Assembly (NCBI GenBank): GCA_963573385.1
Contig: CAUYLG010009241.1
Location: forward strand, 1 to 64,000
Origin: Cacajao melanocephalus
Taxonomy: Eukaryota; Chordata; Mammalia; Primates; Pitheciidae
DNA length: 64,000 nucleotides
Direction: 5' to 3'
In this document: positions 34,130 to 45,602 of the stretch, one piece after another
How the letters are laid out: each line of letters starts with the position of its first letter
Position numbering within the stretch: position 1 is the stretch's first letter
Made by a program: the position numbers and the translations under genes
Notes under the pieces: model-generated
The model's input: the letters and a program-made list of their open reading frames with translations, nothing else
Databases searched by the model: none
Told to the model about the DNA's origin: nothing

Positions 34130-34787
34130 TTTTTTTTCACTGTCCAAATAAGTTCGCAAACAAGGAAAAGTCTCTGGCATGGATGGAAGATGTTCTTTCT
34201 TTGAAGCAGGGGAAAGGCAAGTTAGGTTTTATATATCACAGAGACTATCACACAATAGAGTCATACATATTCTGCAGGTTTGGGGAAAAGCTATGCAAAA
34301 TATAGCTTTCTAAGAGGGGGCCAAGCACATGTGCAATGGATAAACATATATGTAACATACATTCCATGTTCACTTTGGAGACAGATTTTAGCATTAACAT
34401 TAGGTAGAATTTGGTTGTTTACATTAAAGGTGAACTATATGACACACAGAATATTTATGCACCCTATAAAAGCTGACCGTAACTGGCTTAAGGTCTATCA
34501 GAAAAGACTGCAAGGCTGATCCTTTGTCCCATCAGAGTTGTAATGGTCTGGGTTTTAAAACAGAGTTAGGAAAGGTCTGATAGTTTGCTTGATAGCTCCT
34601 ATTTTTATGGAGTTTAGCAAGAATGTGGTGTTTCTTTTAGTTGTAGCAATTTAGAAATTTTCCATGTCAGCCAGGCACTGAACCCTTGAACCATGGGTAC
34701 CTTTTGTTTCCATAACCTTTGGATCTGTCTCAGTTGATAAAGGGGCAAATATTTTGGTCTGTCAAATCACACACGTACATGCATATA
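34130..34787. other. Unassigned, possibly an old interspersed repeat
   Basis: Starts with a T11 run, then moderately complex sequence with GGTCTGGGTTTTAAAACAGA, TTTCCATGTCAGCCAGGCAC and TCTGTCTCAGTTGATAAAGG. The composition and style look like an old LTR-class repeat, but I could not identify its termini. A frame of 79 codons (34280-34519) has no domain. Confidence 0.3.
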
Positions 34788-35156
34788 CTTAACACTTGAA
34801 CAATGTAGGGGCTTGACTAATAATAGTCACTTAACAAATAAATGACTGGAAACTTTTATCAATCATGTAAACAGTTGATTAACACATATTATATGTGTTT
34901 TATGTATTACATGCTATATTCCCACAATAAAATAAGGCAGGGAAACAAAATCATAAGGAAGATAAAACATATTTACTATTTGTTAAGTGGAAGTGGGTTA
35001 TCATGAAGGTCTTTATTTTCTTCATCTTCACATTGAATAGGCTGAGAGTAGAAAGAATAGTTGGTCTTGCTGTCTTAGGAGGTGACAGAGGTGAAAAAAA
35101 ATCCACATTTAAGGAGACCTGCACAATTTGAGACCATATTGTTCCAGAGTCAACCA
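34788..35156. mobile_element. TcMar-Tigger non-autonomous DNA transposon, MER2-like, near full length
   Basis: The left end CTTAACACTTGAACAATG and the right end TTCCAGAGTCAACCA are degraded complements of each other. Both ends are flanked by TA (34786-34787 and 35157-35158), the Tc1/mariner target. The body contains GTAAACAGTTGATTAACACA, CCCACAATAAAATAAGGCAG, GGAAGTGGGTTATCATGAAG and GGTCTTGCTGTCTTAGGAGG, as in MER2. The family name is from memory. Confidence 0.82.
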
Positions 35157-35158
35157 TA

Positions 35159-38100
35159 TATTTTAAACATAAATACTCATTTTACAATATGTATACCCTC
35201 TGTCCTTTCTGTCTTGTACCTTTCGTCTATAATATTTGTTTCTTTATAGCTTTTTGTTTTTATATTTTCTTTTCTATTAAAGACTTTAAGTCAGAAAATA
35301 ATATCTAGGTCATTAAAAATAAGGTATTTTTTCTAATTCTGAGTTTAAAAACAACAACCAAAAACCAAATGCATATTGCCCACAATAAGAATATTAAAGT
35401 CAAAGATTTTCTGCACCACTTATCAAGGTCTAGTGTGATCCTTCTTCAGGATAATGTTCTTTCTTTCATTGCTTTTAAAATCCCAGTAAGAATGTGATCT
35501 CCAAAATCTTGTAGAATATATTGATTTCTGTTCTCATTCATGACAAAACAAACCTTCTGTAGCCTTTGCAATATGGCTCCTTCACATGTAACTCAGGTTT
35601 GCTGAAAGCAAGCAGTCTGTTTCTTTCTACTTTCAGTCCAATACAGATTTTGTGCATCAGTCTTTAAAACAATGCTTTTATCTCCTCAAGTTTCTGCTGG
35701 GCTGCAGTTGTTTTATTAGTCCTCAGATGATTTATGTATTTTCAATGTACAAATGCCTAGAGGCTAAGATAAATAGAGTTATTTTTATAGTAATATTTGA
35801 AAAATAGTTCAAGTATTGAAAAAGCAAAGCTTATTAGGTGCTCAAAATTAAAATGAATGCTTTTTCTGCCATGCTATTTTTGCAAGGGATACAACAAGAC
35901 ATGTGAAGAGAAAATTTCTGATAAATATTCTACTTTGGCTCTTTATCCACAGCACATCAATTTCTAATATAAATACTAAGTCATTTACTATAACTATATT
36001 TTAGAAGAGAATAATCCTGAAAGTTATAACCCTCAAGCTGCAGTATATGAATCCTAGGATATCTAGACTTCTACTCTTTAACACACACACACACACACAC
36101 ACAAATATAACTAATACACATACTTTCCTATGACATTTATTCTTCATGCAGAAAGGTCAGATTTCTGTTATTTATTGATTATTAACCAATTTTAGTATAA
36201 CTACTATTATGTTAAAAATAAATCTCTATACATTTGTGTACTACTTTATTTTGATCAATTATTAGAGGATTTGATATTTTAATGCTCCAGGAGGCATTTA
36301 CTGCCTGTGGTGGGTGAAGAAGTCATCTCCTACATGCTATATTACTATTAAGCAAAGAGTAGATAACACTTATTCTTCCTAAGACTTCTTTCTGAATACA
36401 TTAAAATATGATAAATTATTACCAATATTTTCAATCTTCTCAGTTTTGTAGCTATAGTATTATCTATTAAGCTTAAATAACTGCTCCAAATTTTTTTATG
36501 GTGATTATGCTTATAAAGACTACTTATTTATGTAATGTTATAGACAGCACACTTAAACCCTTAAGTATATATGAACTAGATCTCGTATAAACATCAAAGT
36601 TGAAAGAATTTGAGAATAAAGTATTCTTATTTGGAACAGGCTAAAGATAGTTACTGCACTCTACTGGTTAAACCATTGATAAGTGAAGTCTGACAAAATG
36701 AGTGCCGCATAGCACTGAGTAGTGGAGAAGTGTTCTGGAAAGAACTAAGGTCAAACATGAGTTGCTGATGCACCTTATTACTTTCATTAATAGGTACAGC
36801 TTCTAATAGTGGTTCATAACCTGTATGAAGGTGATTAAAATAAGTGTTCAGGCAATCAGCATGAGTTCTGATGAAGTATTCAGGGGCAATGAATAGAAGA
36901 GGAAATGGACACGGTCATGGTTGGGTCCTGGTGAACATGAATATGAAAAAGATGAGTAGAAACAAGTCCACTGAAAGTATCTCAATAGAAGCCAGATATG
37001 TAGCAGAAAAACAGAAGAGAATGTTTTGAGAAAGTAAAATAATGGAAGATTTTAGAGACAGGAAAGGCCATGGTGGAGAGGGCAGTTTTATAGAATGGTG
37101 AGTGCAAAAGCAAGAACACAGCGGGCTAAGGTATAAATGGGAGGTGAAGAAATGAACACGGCTGATCAATCATTTCAAAAACCTGTCTTAGAAAAACAAG
37201 TCACCAAATAGAAGGGAATGTAAGTCAGGAAAAATTGTTTTGTCTTGTTTTTAATATTGAACAGACTTTTTTGCATGCATCAAGAAATCCAATAAAGAGA
37301 CAAAGGCCGATGATGCAGGTTTGAGAAGATATGATTGATGGAGCAAGGTATTTGAGTAGTGTAAAGGATGAAAACCAAAGCCTCCACATGCAGGGATTTG
37401 CTTTGTATAGGAGAGGGCATACCACTTCCACCGATCAAGAAAGGGAGTTGGAAAATAAACAAGCACATAGCTGCTCATTTGTAAAGATCAGGGAAGACAA
37501 TCAAGAAACCTTTTGATTTAATTATCCTAATGAGGTAGGAATCAAATTTGGTGTGAGAATGAGACAGCAGCTTGCAGGGCAGGGGATGTTGAAAGGAATT
37601 TTCAGTCTGAAAGAATTGCTTATGGCAATGAGAGAGAAATCTGGGTAAGGGATTTGTCAGAGAATCTGTGGGTAGTATTGAAATTGCACATATGATTGGA
37701 GAGAAGGAATTCATATTGGTGTTAATATGCAATGGTGGGGTGGGGTGGGATTTCTCTAGGCACACTCAGAGAACCAGGTGAAGATGAAACTAAGGAGGTT
37801 GTGTCAATTAAAAATAGTTACGATGGAGAAAAAAAAAGTAGTTACAATGGAGCAAAAATAGTATCAGAGTATTTAGGATACTAGAGAGAAATATTTTATT
37901 TTTGTCAGTTGAGTGATTGTATAATTTTTCCAAACTGAGAAATATTTGAGAGTGAAAGGCGGCAATGGCCAAACCAGATGCTAGAAAACAGGAATAAACT
38001 GCTATATCACTAAGCAAACCAAGATAAATGAAAATCATGTTCATAGTAAATAAAATAAAAATTTTAAGAGACCATATAGATTGGGAGAAAATGTATAGTA

Positions 38101-39729
38101 AATGCTCTAAACCCAGGTAATATTGGGGAAAAAAGCTAGATTATAATAAATAACAGAGTAAAAACCCTGAAAGTATCCAGTGCCATGCTAAAAAAATTTG
38201 GGCTGTAGGAGTTTAGATTTCAGAAGTTTAATAGATACTGTGACTCCAGTTAATGAAACAATTTAGTGTTACTGGAGTGAAGAAAGTGAGAAATTCACTG
38301 GGGTTCATAAAGTCACAGTGGTCTAAGGTTAAAGTGGGGATGTTGTTTTTCCCACTCACTTTTAAATTGTTCTGGAAGATAGTAGACTTAATGGTGAAGA
38401 GAAAGTTTATAAGCCAGGGGCCATAGTCCTTAAAAATGTGATGGAATGAGTTTGAGAAAGGTCAGTCTGTAACAAGGATAAGGTCTGGGTGGCGTGAGAC
38501 TCAATGAAGAGAGCTTTATATAAGAGGGCACAAGAGGTTTGGTAATGGCTATTAAGAAAATGAACACATTTGGCTGTCATTGCTTCATGCTATTAAGTGT
38601 TCAAATCACCCTTGCTCCATACTCATCTAAAAACTTTGATTATGATTATAATTTTACTTTCAGTGCCTAAGGAAGAGAATTCATTGTTTGTGCTAACAAC
38701 ATTATTAAGGTTCTACATATTAGTTATAATCCTCACTTTAAGTTGGACTTCATCATGTTTTGATTTTGATTAATAAGAGTTCATCCATAGAGAAAAATCT
38801 ATTTTTGCTCTGCCAGTTAAAACAAGATGTGATGCCTACAAAAGTGTCATACTTTTCACTGGCACAGAATTTTGAGGCTTCTTTGAGGCTCTACATCATG
38901 ACACTCTGACTTACATACTCATTTTAAGTATCAATAGACGTTAAAATTGAGGGCAAAGTATATTCACATTTTCTTTGCTGACATTACAAAACCTGCTTTC
39001 TTCACTGTTTGTCTACGATTTGAATAGACAAAAATTCAATTGCACATATCCTAAGTTTTACATTTGATTTTCTGCCATTTCTGAAAGGAGTAAGCAGCTA
39101 CTAGCATTTACAAAATTCCTTAGCATATCCCTTTCATCTTTCTATTTGTGATTTTTTTATTATGCCAAAATTGTAGCATGCAGTAGGTAGTAACCTTTTA
39201 TGAAATCTTGGAGAACTCTGCTTGCATCAAATGTTATAATGCAGCAACCTGCAAGTAAAGTAATTATAATTCATTAGCATATCCAAGATTTTAAATTAGG
39301 TTGATTATGTAAGATTGTAGAAATTATACCAAGTTATAGCAGACCAAAAGTCACAAGGAATGTTATCTTAACTTTTAATAAACATACACATAATTTAAAT
39401 AATTGTATAGCAATTTTGGCGTTAATATCACTTTAATTATATAAAATGTGTTGATAATATAGTAGCAGAGTAAATCTCTGCTTGACACTTGCGTTTTCTC
39501 CTGAGGTAGGCTTATTCATGAGAATTTTGGCTTTCTTCTTTCTCCTCTCTTCACTCTGAGGCCTTTCAGTAGATATAAAAATTAACATTTTAAATCCCAC
39601 TTCTGGAAATAGCATCAAGCTTCCAAGTTTCATCGCATTTACATAGTCCATCTAAATTCATTTTACAAACCCTGGCAATGTAAAATTCTTCAGAAGTAGT
39701 CAAACACATGATTAGCAATGTATAAAGAT
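35159..39729. other. 4.6 kb unassigned stretch
   Basis: No recognised mobile element apart from a CA run (36080-36103). The part 36640-38560 is purine-rich on the plus strand and gives pyrimidine-rich antisense frames (for example 36915-37169 and 37475-37765, 84 and 96 codons, Ser/Leu/Pro-rich), which look like composition effects. At 37811-37855 a TAGTTACAATGGAG-type unit is duplicated around a short A-run. No splice-flanked exon was convincing. Confidence 0.4.
36080..36103 (+). repeat. (AC)12 microsatellite
   Basis: Uninterrupted AC dinucleotide run. Confidence 0.96.
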
Positions 39730-39745
39730 GAAATTGTATAATCTT
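39730..39745 (+). repeat. Left target-site duplication of an L1
   Basis: GAAATTGTATAATCTT. The partner at 40885-40900 is GAATTTGTATAATCTT, 15 of 16 bases identical. Confidence 0.92.
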
Positions 39746-40884
39746 TTTATTTATTCATTTTAATTATTTTTTTATTTTTTTAATGGCATTTTGGGTTTGG
39801 GGTACATGTGAAGAACATGCAAGATTGTTGCATATGTACACACATGGCAGTGTGATTTGCTGCCTTCCTCCCCATCACCTATATCTGGCATTTCTCCCCA
39901 TGCTATCTCTCCCCAACTCCCCATCCCCTGCTGCCCCTCCCCTATTTGCCCCCGATAGACCCCAGTGTGTGATGCTCCCTTCCCTGTGTCCATGTGTTCT
40001 CATTGTTCAACACCCACCTATAAGTGAGAACATGCGGTGTTTGATTTTTTGTTCTTGTGTCAGTTTGCTGAGAATGATGGTTTCCAGGTTCATCCATGTC
40101 CCTACAAAGGACACGAACTCGTCGTTTTTTATGGCTGCATATACACATTCCATGATGTATATGTGCCACATTTTCTCTGTCCAGTCTATCATCGATGGGC
40201 ATTTGGGTTGGTTCCAAGTCTTTGCTATTGTAAACAGAGCTGCAATGAACATTCGTGTGCATGTGTCCTTATAGTAGAACAATTTATAATCCTTTGGATA
40301 TATACCCAGTAATGGGATTGCTGGGTCAAATGGAATTTCCATTTCTAGGTCCTTGAGGAATTGCCACACTCTCTTCCACAATGGTTGAACTAATTTACAC
40401 TTCCATCAACAGTGTAAAAGTGTTCCTATTTCTCCACATCCTCTCCAGCATCTGTTGTCTCCAGTTTTTTAATGATTGCCATTCTAACTGGCAAGAGATG
40501 GTATCTCAATGTAGATTTTTTGCATTTCTCTAATGACCAGTGATGATGAGCATTTTTTCATATGTTTGTTGGCCTCATTGATACCTTCTTTTATAAAGTG
40601 TCTGTTCATATCCTTTGCCCACTTTTGAATGGGCTTATTTGTTTTTTCTTGTAAATCTGTTTTAGTTCTTTGTAGATTCTGGATATTAGCCCTTTGTCAG
40701 ATGGGTAGATTGCAAAATTTTTTCCCATTCCGTTGGTTGCCAATTCACTCTAATGACTGTTTCCTTTGCTGTGCAGAAGCTGTGAAGTTTGATTAGGTCC
40801 CATTTGTCTATTTTGGCTTTTGTTGCCAATGCTTTTGGTGTTTTCATCATGAAATCTTTGCCTATGCCTATGTCCTGAAAGGTT
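39746..40884 (-). mobile_element. 5'-truncated primate L1, antisense, with target duplication
   Basis: It begins with a T-rich complement of an interrupted poly-A tail (39746-39782), followed by the complement of the L1 3' UTR with its C-rich tract (39911-39953), the ORF2 C-terminus and part of the region before it. It ends abruptly at 40884. Flanking 16-bp duplications (39730-39745 and 40885-40900) show a single target-primed insertion of 1.14 kb. The subfamily appears to be the same as, or next to, that of the L1 at 1-880. Confidence 0.95.
40007..40884 (-). pseudogene. L1 ORF2 C-terminal remnant
   Basis: The minus-strand frame 40007-40381 is open for 124 codons and contains LEMEIPFDPAIPLLGIYPKD and TWMNLETIILSKLTQEQKI, ending at the normal ORF2 stop. 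Upstream the ORF2 text continues to the truncation point with damage. It lacks endonuclease and reverse transcriptase domains. Confidence 0.88.
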
Positions 40885-40900
40885 GAATTTGTATAATCTT
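40885..40900 (+). repeat. Right target-site duplication of the L1
   Basis: GAATTTGTATAATCTT, partner of 39730-39745. Confidence 0.92.
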
Positions 40901-41580
40901 AAAGATAAAAGTTAGCTAGCTTTAAATTACATCCTCAGCAAATTTTGCTCAATCACATGACACAAGTTTGTCATTGAAGATTTTACCCATTGGAACACAG
41001 ATTGTCACAGGGAGCTGTAAAACATCAAGGTAATAGAGTCTGACTATACAGGTTTTACATGAAAAAGTCAGTGCTTTCTCAGTCATGGAAAAATACAGAA
41101 CCCAAAACAACTTCAGGAATCATAGGATCAAACCAGTTTGTTCTTTCATGTTAATGAGAAGTTGCAGTATTTGTTTGCTGATCCTTTAAATTACTGTGCT
41201 TAGTTTAAAAAAGGAGAGCATAACCTTTCCTGTAAACATAAGCTTGCTCAATTTTTGACAGTATAGGTATCTATGAGAGAAAGGAAAAATGTTGATAAAA
41301 ATGGTAGTACCTAAAAAGAACGAGTTCAGAGAAAAAGGAAAACTTTCACATATATTCTCCAGCCTGATTTAGATATGCCCCTTATTTTATTCTGCTTTTT
41401 CCCCCGGCTTCAGATGTCATGAGGCTTTTAGTCTTAATTTTATCTTATTTCTTTTATATACTCTTTCCCTCCAAACTCTAGATGTCTCTGTGTTGGGTCT
41501 AAGTGATATGCTATGAGTGAACAAGCAAAGGGCAAAACAGTGGTCATTTTTTATTACCTCTTTGGTAAATTGTATTAATA
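40901..41580. other. Unassigned sequence
   Basis: No recognised gene or repeat. Confidence 0.4.
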
Positions 41581-41756
41581 AGTGGTTCTCTAAGTGTGAG
41601 CTCTGGACTGGTAGCACTGACATCGCCTGGGAAATATAAATTCTAGATGACATCTCATGTGTATTGAATCAGAAATTCTGAGTATAGGATCCACCAGTCG
41701 ATGTTTTAATGAGCCTCCCAGGTGATTCTGGTGTATGCTAAAATTTGAAAAATACT
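41581..41756 (+). mobile_element. MER5A-like hAT-Charlie element
   Basis: AGTGGTTCTCTAAGTGTGAG at the left, ATTGAATCAGAAATTCTGAG in the middle, TCCCAGGTGATTCTGGTGTA and a TTTGAAAAATACTA right end. The 3' end is the degraded complement of the 5' end. The length of about 176 bp is close to the usual size of about 190. Confidence 0.82.
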
Positions 41757-42425
41757 ATTTAAAAAAATGTTACTAGTTATTGGTAGTTTAATATATAGAT
41801 GTTCTTATTTGAAGTTATAGGAAATTGTTAACAGTTGTTATCTCTGGAGATAAGAATGTAAAAAGTAAGACTCATTCCCTCCCTTTACTGTTCAAATTTT
41901 CTTACAATGTGCAATTAGTATTTTTATATTTATTCCATCAGGACTTGTCTACATGAGACAATGGCTCATTTTCTTGTTTTCATTTTTGTAATTTCTTACA
42001 TATATGAAAATACAAGTAATAAATATTATTTTTTAAATGCATGAACTGAGCGTCGCTGTTCCTGGAGCATTTCTTTATCCCAGCAGTCAATTTTGCTATA
42101 TTTGTAAGTGCTTATATTGTGCCAGGAACTATGCTGACTCCCTGAGTTAAAAAATAAAAACATGAATAAGATATATATATTTTTTGCTAAGATACTCCAA
42201 AATCTACTTGAGGAGAGAAATATAGATATTAGCACAATTGTCCAGAGTGAGAAAACCTAAGTTCTGGCTTCCACTCTTTATTCCTTAAAAGTCTGCACTG
42301 AAATTTAAATGTATTTGTTTCATCATTTTTCCTGAAAGAATTTGAGTTATGTTAGACATAAACAATATTAATAAACTAGCATGTCAGGAACATGGAAAGG
42401 AACATAAACAAAAGTGCTAACCCCA
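41757..42425. other. Unassigned, with a possible L2/MIR-type remnant
   Basis: GTGCCAGGAACTATGCTGAC and AACATGAATAAGATATAT near 42120-42175 resemble ancient L2/MIR-class text. No gene. Confidence 0.35.
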
Positions 42426-42434
42426 TAGACTCAT

Positions 42435-42746
42435 AATAATAATAATAATATTTATTATGGTTATTAGATGCAAGATCTTGGGCTGTCACCCAGGCTGGAG
42501 TGCAGAGGCATGGTCATAGCTCACTGTAACCTGGAACTCCTGGGGACAAGCAATCCTCCTACCTCAGTTTCCTGAATGTGGAACTGCAGTCATGAGCCAT
42601 GACATCTGGTTATTTCTCAATATTTTTCTGTAGAGACAGGGTCTTGCTATGTTACCTAGACTGGTCAAACTCCTGGCCTCAAGGGATCCTCCTATATCAC
42701 CCTCTGAAAGCACTGGGATTATAGATGCGTGCCACTGTGCTTGCCT
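42435..42746 (-). mobile_element. AluJ-type SINE, antisense, with target duplication
   Basis: Starts with a tail turned into an AAT/ATT microsatellite (42435-42455). It continues with the Alu complement: GTCACCCAGGCTGGAGTGCA, TAGAGACAGGGTCTTGCTAT, GCACTGGGATTATAGATGC. Flanks TAGACTCAT at 42426-42434 and 42747-42755 are an exact 9-bp target duplication. Confidence 0.93.
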
Positions 42747-42931
42747 TAGACTCATTATTTTTTATTCTTAAAAAAAAAAAATTCTTAAGCACCTATTTTG
42801 TGCCAAGAACTATGCTATGCACTTAAAACTCACAATATGGAATATTTACTATTAAGGCAAATTTGTCTAGAAGGAGTAATAGATATCTGAGTCAATTTAA
42901 GAATAATTAGTTTCTAAAATCCTGAGGATGA

Positions 42932-43260
42932 GGCTGGGTAGAATGGTTTATGCCTGTAATCTCAGAGATTTGGGAGGCTAAGGTGGAAGGACTGCTTGAT
43001 TCCAAGAACTCAAGACCAGTCTTGGCAACCTGCAAGACAGTAAGACCCTTTCTCTACCAAAAAAAAAAAAAAAAAAAAAAATTGAAAAAAATTGAGAAAT
43101 AGTTGGGTATTGTGGTGCATGCCATGCCGTTAGTCCCAGCTACTCTGGAGGCTTTGCTGGGAGGATCACTTGAGCCCAGGAGTTCAAGCTTACAGCAGGC
43201 TGTCATTGCTCTGCTGCACTCCAACTTGTCTAAAAAAAAAAAAAGAATAAAAATAAAAGT
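42932..43260 (+). mobile_element. AluJ-type SINE with 16-bp target duplication
   Basis: GGTTTATGCCTGTAATCTCA, GAGATTTGGGAGGCTAAGG, a long A-run linker (about 43060-43082), GTCCCAGCTACTCTGGAGGC and GCTGCACTCCAACTTGTC with an A-rich tail. Flanks AAAATCCTGAGGATGA (42916-42931) and AAAATCCTGAGAATGA (43261-43276) differ at one base. It is inverted relative to the Alu at 42435-42746, with about 185 bp between them. Confidence 0.94.
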
Positions 43261-43276
43261 AAAATCCTGAGAATGA

Positions 43277-44174
43277 AATTTTAACAGAATGCAAAGGGGA
43301 TGGAGTTTAGAGACAAAAGGAAGTAACTCTGAATTTTCCTGGGAATATCAATTCTCTTTAATATCTAATTATTTTTATTTCCTAGTTTTAAAATAAGTCT
43401 CACTAAGAGATATAGAAGATAACTTGTGTTTACATAATTCACAAGCAACTTCTACTGAATAGTTTTGCATATTTTTTGCTCTATTTTCCTATTTATTTTT
43501 CTTTCATAGCTGAGTTTTTTTCATCTAAAGTTTTATAACAATTTTTTAGTTCAATGTATAATAATTTTCTAATTAATGTTTCCTGATGTCTTTTAAAATG
43601 GCTGAATAACATATCATAACTTCTCAATATATTTAACCACCTCATAGTTTGGACTTTGTATTTCATCTTTGATATACCACCATTAAAAATCCTAAAATGA
43701 TTGTCTCTGACAGGTATCCTCCTATGTATTTACATTTGTTCCCTAGTTATTTATTTTCAAGATTAAAAAGCATAAATATTTTAAGATTCTCAATAAATAT
43801 AGTTATATTGCCTTATAAAACTGTTAAAGAATCAGTTTAACATACTGTTAAACATACTTTAAACATTGTGTTAAACATTCTTTAACATACTGTTAAAGAA
43901 TCAGTTTTTGTTCTGCAAATCATGCCAAATAAGGAATAAATGGTAATATCTATCTTTCAATTATAAAATGAAATGTGTGCTAATTTTTGAAAATGAAAAA
44001 AGTATTCTCTTGACCTTAACACTAGAACACATTTCTTATATGGAGAATATTAAATAAAATACGTATTAAAAATATGAACAAAGTCTTTAACAGCAGTTTT
44101 AAGGAACTTAAGAATTAGTTCATATGGCAACTTCAATATAACACCATTTCTACAAAGGTAAAATCAGGCATCAG
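43277..44174. other. AT-rich sequence with a degenerate tandem repeat
   Basis: No gene. CTGTTAAAGAATCAGTTT occurs at 43821-43838 and again at 43890-43907 (69-bp period), with AACATACTGTTAAA twice between them. Confidence 0.5.
43821..43907 (+). repeat. Imperfect local duplication, 69-bp period
   Basis: Exact 18-mers 69 bp apart, with internal TTAAACAT-type subunits, indicate local duplication. Confidence 0.85.
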
Positions 44175-44375
44175 TATGCCAGGAATTAAGTCCCAATTCT
44201 TCCACCAGGAGATGACATTATTTAAGTAAATTACTGAATTTCTCTGAGTCTCAGTTTCCTAATTTGTAAGGTAGGATTAAGATGTATTTTTTTTTCAAAA
44301 GATGACTCAGAAAATTAAAATGTGTCTATAATTACTTAGTAATAAGTGCATATGAAGAACTCAATAAAGGTTAAC
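44175..44375 (+). mobile_element. MIR SINE
   Basis: AGTCCCAATTCTTCCACC, TTACTGAATTTCTCTGAGTC, TCAGTTTCCTAATTTGTAAG and GAACTCAATAAAGGTTAA are in MIR order. A T-run near 44289 interrupts it. Confidence 0.75.
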
Positions 44376-44487
44376 TGTCTTGATTATAGATGGCCTTTGA
44401 TAAAGGTACACATCAGGTAAAATTATTTTTCTGTGTCTCAGTTTGGTTTTATAAAGAATGGTTTGTATTAGCATGTTTTCTAACCTC

Positions 44488-44979
44488 TGTATTAGGCAGC
44501 TTCTGAAATGGCTCCCAATGAGCCCTGCTTCGTGATGTTCAATTCTTTGCTTAATCCAGTGCCCTTGAGTACACCCTGGACTAGTGACTTGCTTATAGCT
44601 AATAAAAGTGAATCAAAAGTAAAAGGTATTACTTCTGAGATTAAGTTACACAAGTCTGTGACTTTCCTCTTCCTTATATTCTCATGTACTCTCAATTGCT
44701 TGCTGTATTGTGAGCTGTCTTAAGTAGAAGGCCACATGTAAAGAAAACAAAGGTAGCCTCTGAGGAATTGAGCTACTGAGGAATTCCTCAGTTCCTCTGA
44801 GGAACTGAGCCCTGTAACAATTGTGTCTATGACCTTTGAAGCTGATCTTTCTCAGTAGGGTTGTCAGATGGCTGCCGTCCTAGCCAATACCTTTACTGCT
44901 ACTTCATGAAAGACTCTGAGCTAAGTCCTACTTGGATTACGGACATACAGAAATGATGAGATAATAAATATTATTGTTT
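44488..44979 (+). mobile_element. MLT1-type MaLR LTR, 5' portion (split)
   Basis: GGCAGCTTCTGAAATGGCTC at the start, then TCTGAGGAACTGAGCCCTG, and GAGATAATAAATATTATTGT near the end. It is interrupted at 44979 by an ERV1-type LTR. The last MLT1 bases reappear at 45603-45660 (TTAGGGATAATTTGTTACAC, AGCAATAGATAACC). It is of the same kind as the MLT1 at 11078-11628. A short GAGGAACTGAG-type motif is locally repeated at 44760-44812. Confidence 0.8.
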
Positions 44980-45602
44980 TGTCAATTGAGAAAAATGATG
45001 AGACAAGTCTCAGTCATTTTAGGAGGTTTATTTGCCAAAGTTAAAGACACATATCTAGGAGACAGATGTATGCCTTTCTCTGAAGATGAATTTGAGGGCT
45101 CCAAATTTAAAGGGGAAAAGGTGGGATATTAAAAAGTACACAATTTTTGTGTAAGAAAGGGGTGGAAAAAATAGTCATTCATGCCTTTGGCTCAGTTGAA
45201 TCTGCTTTTTTTTTTATCTTAAGATGGCATACACAAATGGGGGGCAGAGGAAAAATGCAAGGAATCTGCCTTCTACATAAAACAGATAAAATGGAGAAGG
45301 AGAATAATAAGATATGCATCTGTGTCTGGTGGGCAGGGGGCTGACGCATCTATAAAGACAAGCTATCAATTTACATTGCCATTGTGAAATTTTAATAGAA
45401 ACCCCTTAGAGTAAAGATGTTGCAGCTCACTAGCAATTTCTTTGTGGACAGAATATGAGGGAGTCATGTAGATTTTCATCTTATAGCCATCTCATTTAGG
45501 AACCAAAAAGAAGGAGCCAGGTTTGCAAGTCCCCGGTTTCCAGCTTGACTTTTCCCTTTGGCTTAATGAGTTTGGGGCCCCAAGATTTAATTTCCTTTCA
45601 CA
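44980..45602 (-). mobile_element. ERV1-type (MER4-like) solo LTR inserted in MLT1, antisense
   Basis: The block starts TGTCAATTGAG (44980) and ends CTTTCACA (45602). On the minus strand it therefore begins TGTGAAAGGAAATTAAATCT with GGGGCCCCAAAC. Near its 3' end is GGCAAATAAACCTCC (polyadenylation signal, about 45030), followed by GAGACTTGTCTCATC. This is typical of ERV1 LTRs of the MER4 group. The flanks GTTT and TTTC do not give a clean duplication. About 623 bp; no internal sequence. Confidence 0.7.

Noticed and set aside
37475..37765. 96-codon minus-strand frame, Pro/Ser/His-rich
   Set aside because: Explained by purine bias of the plus strand; neighbouring overlapping frames are equally open.
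39783..40274. 163-codon open frame on the plus strand, the longest in the window
   Set aside because: It is the antisense of the L1 ORF2 C-terminus and 3' UTR at 39746-40884. The sense strand has the recognisable L1 peptide.
44980..45602. A clean 4-bp target duplication for this LTR
   Set aside because: The flanks GTTT and TTTC do not match at the termini chosen, so I do not claim a duplication there.
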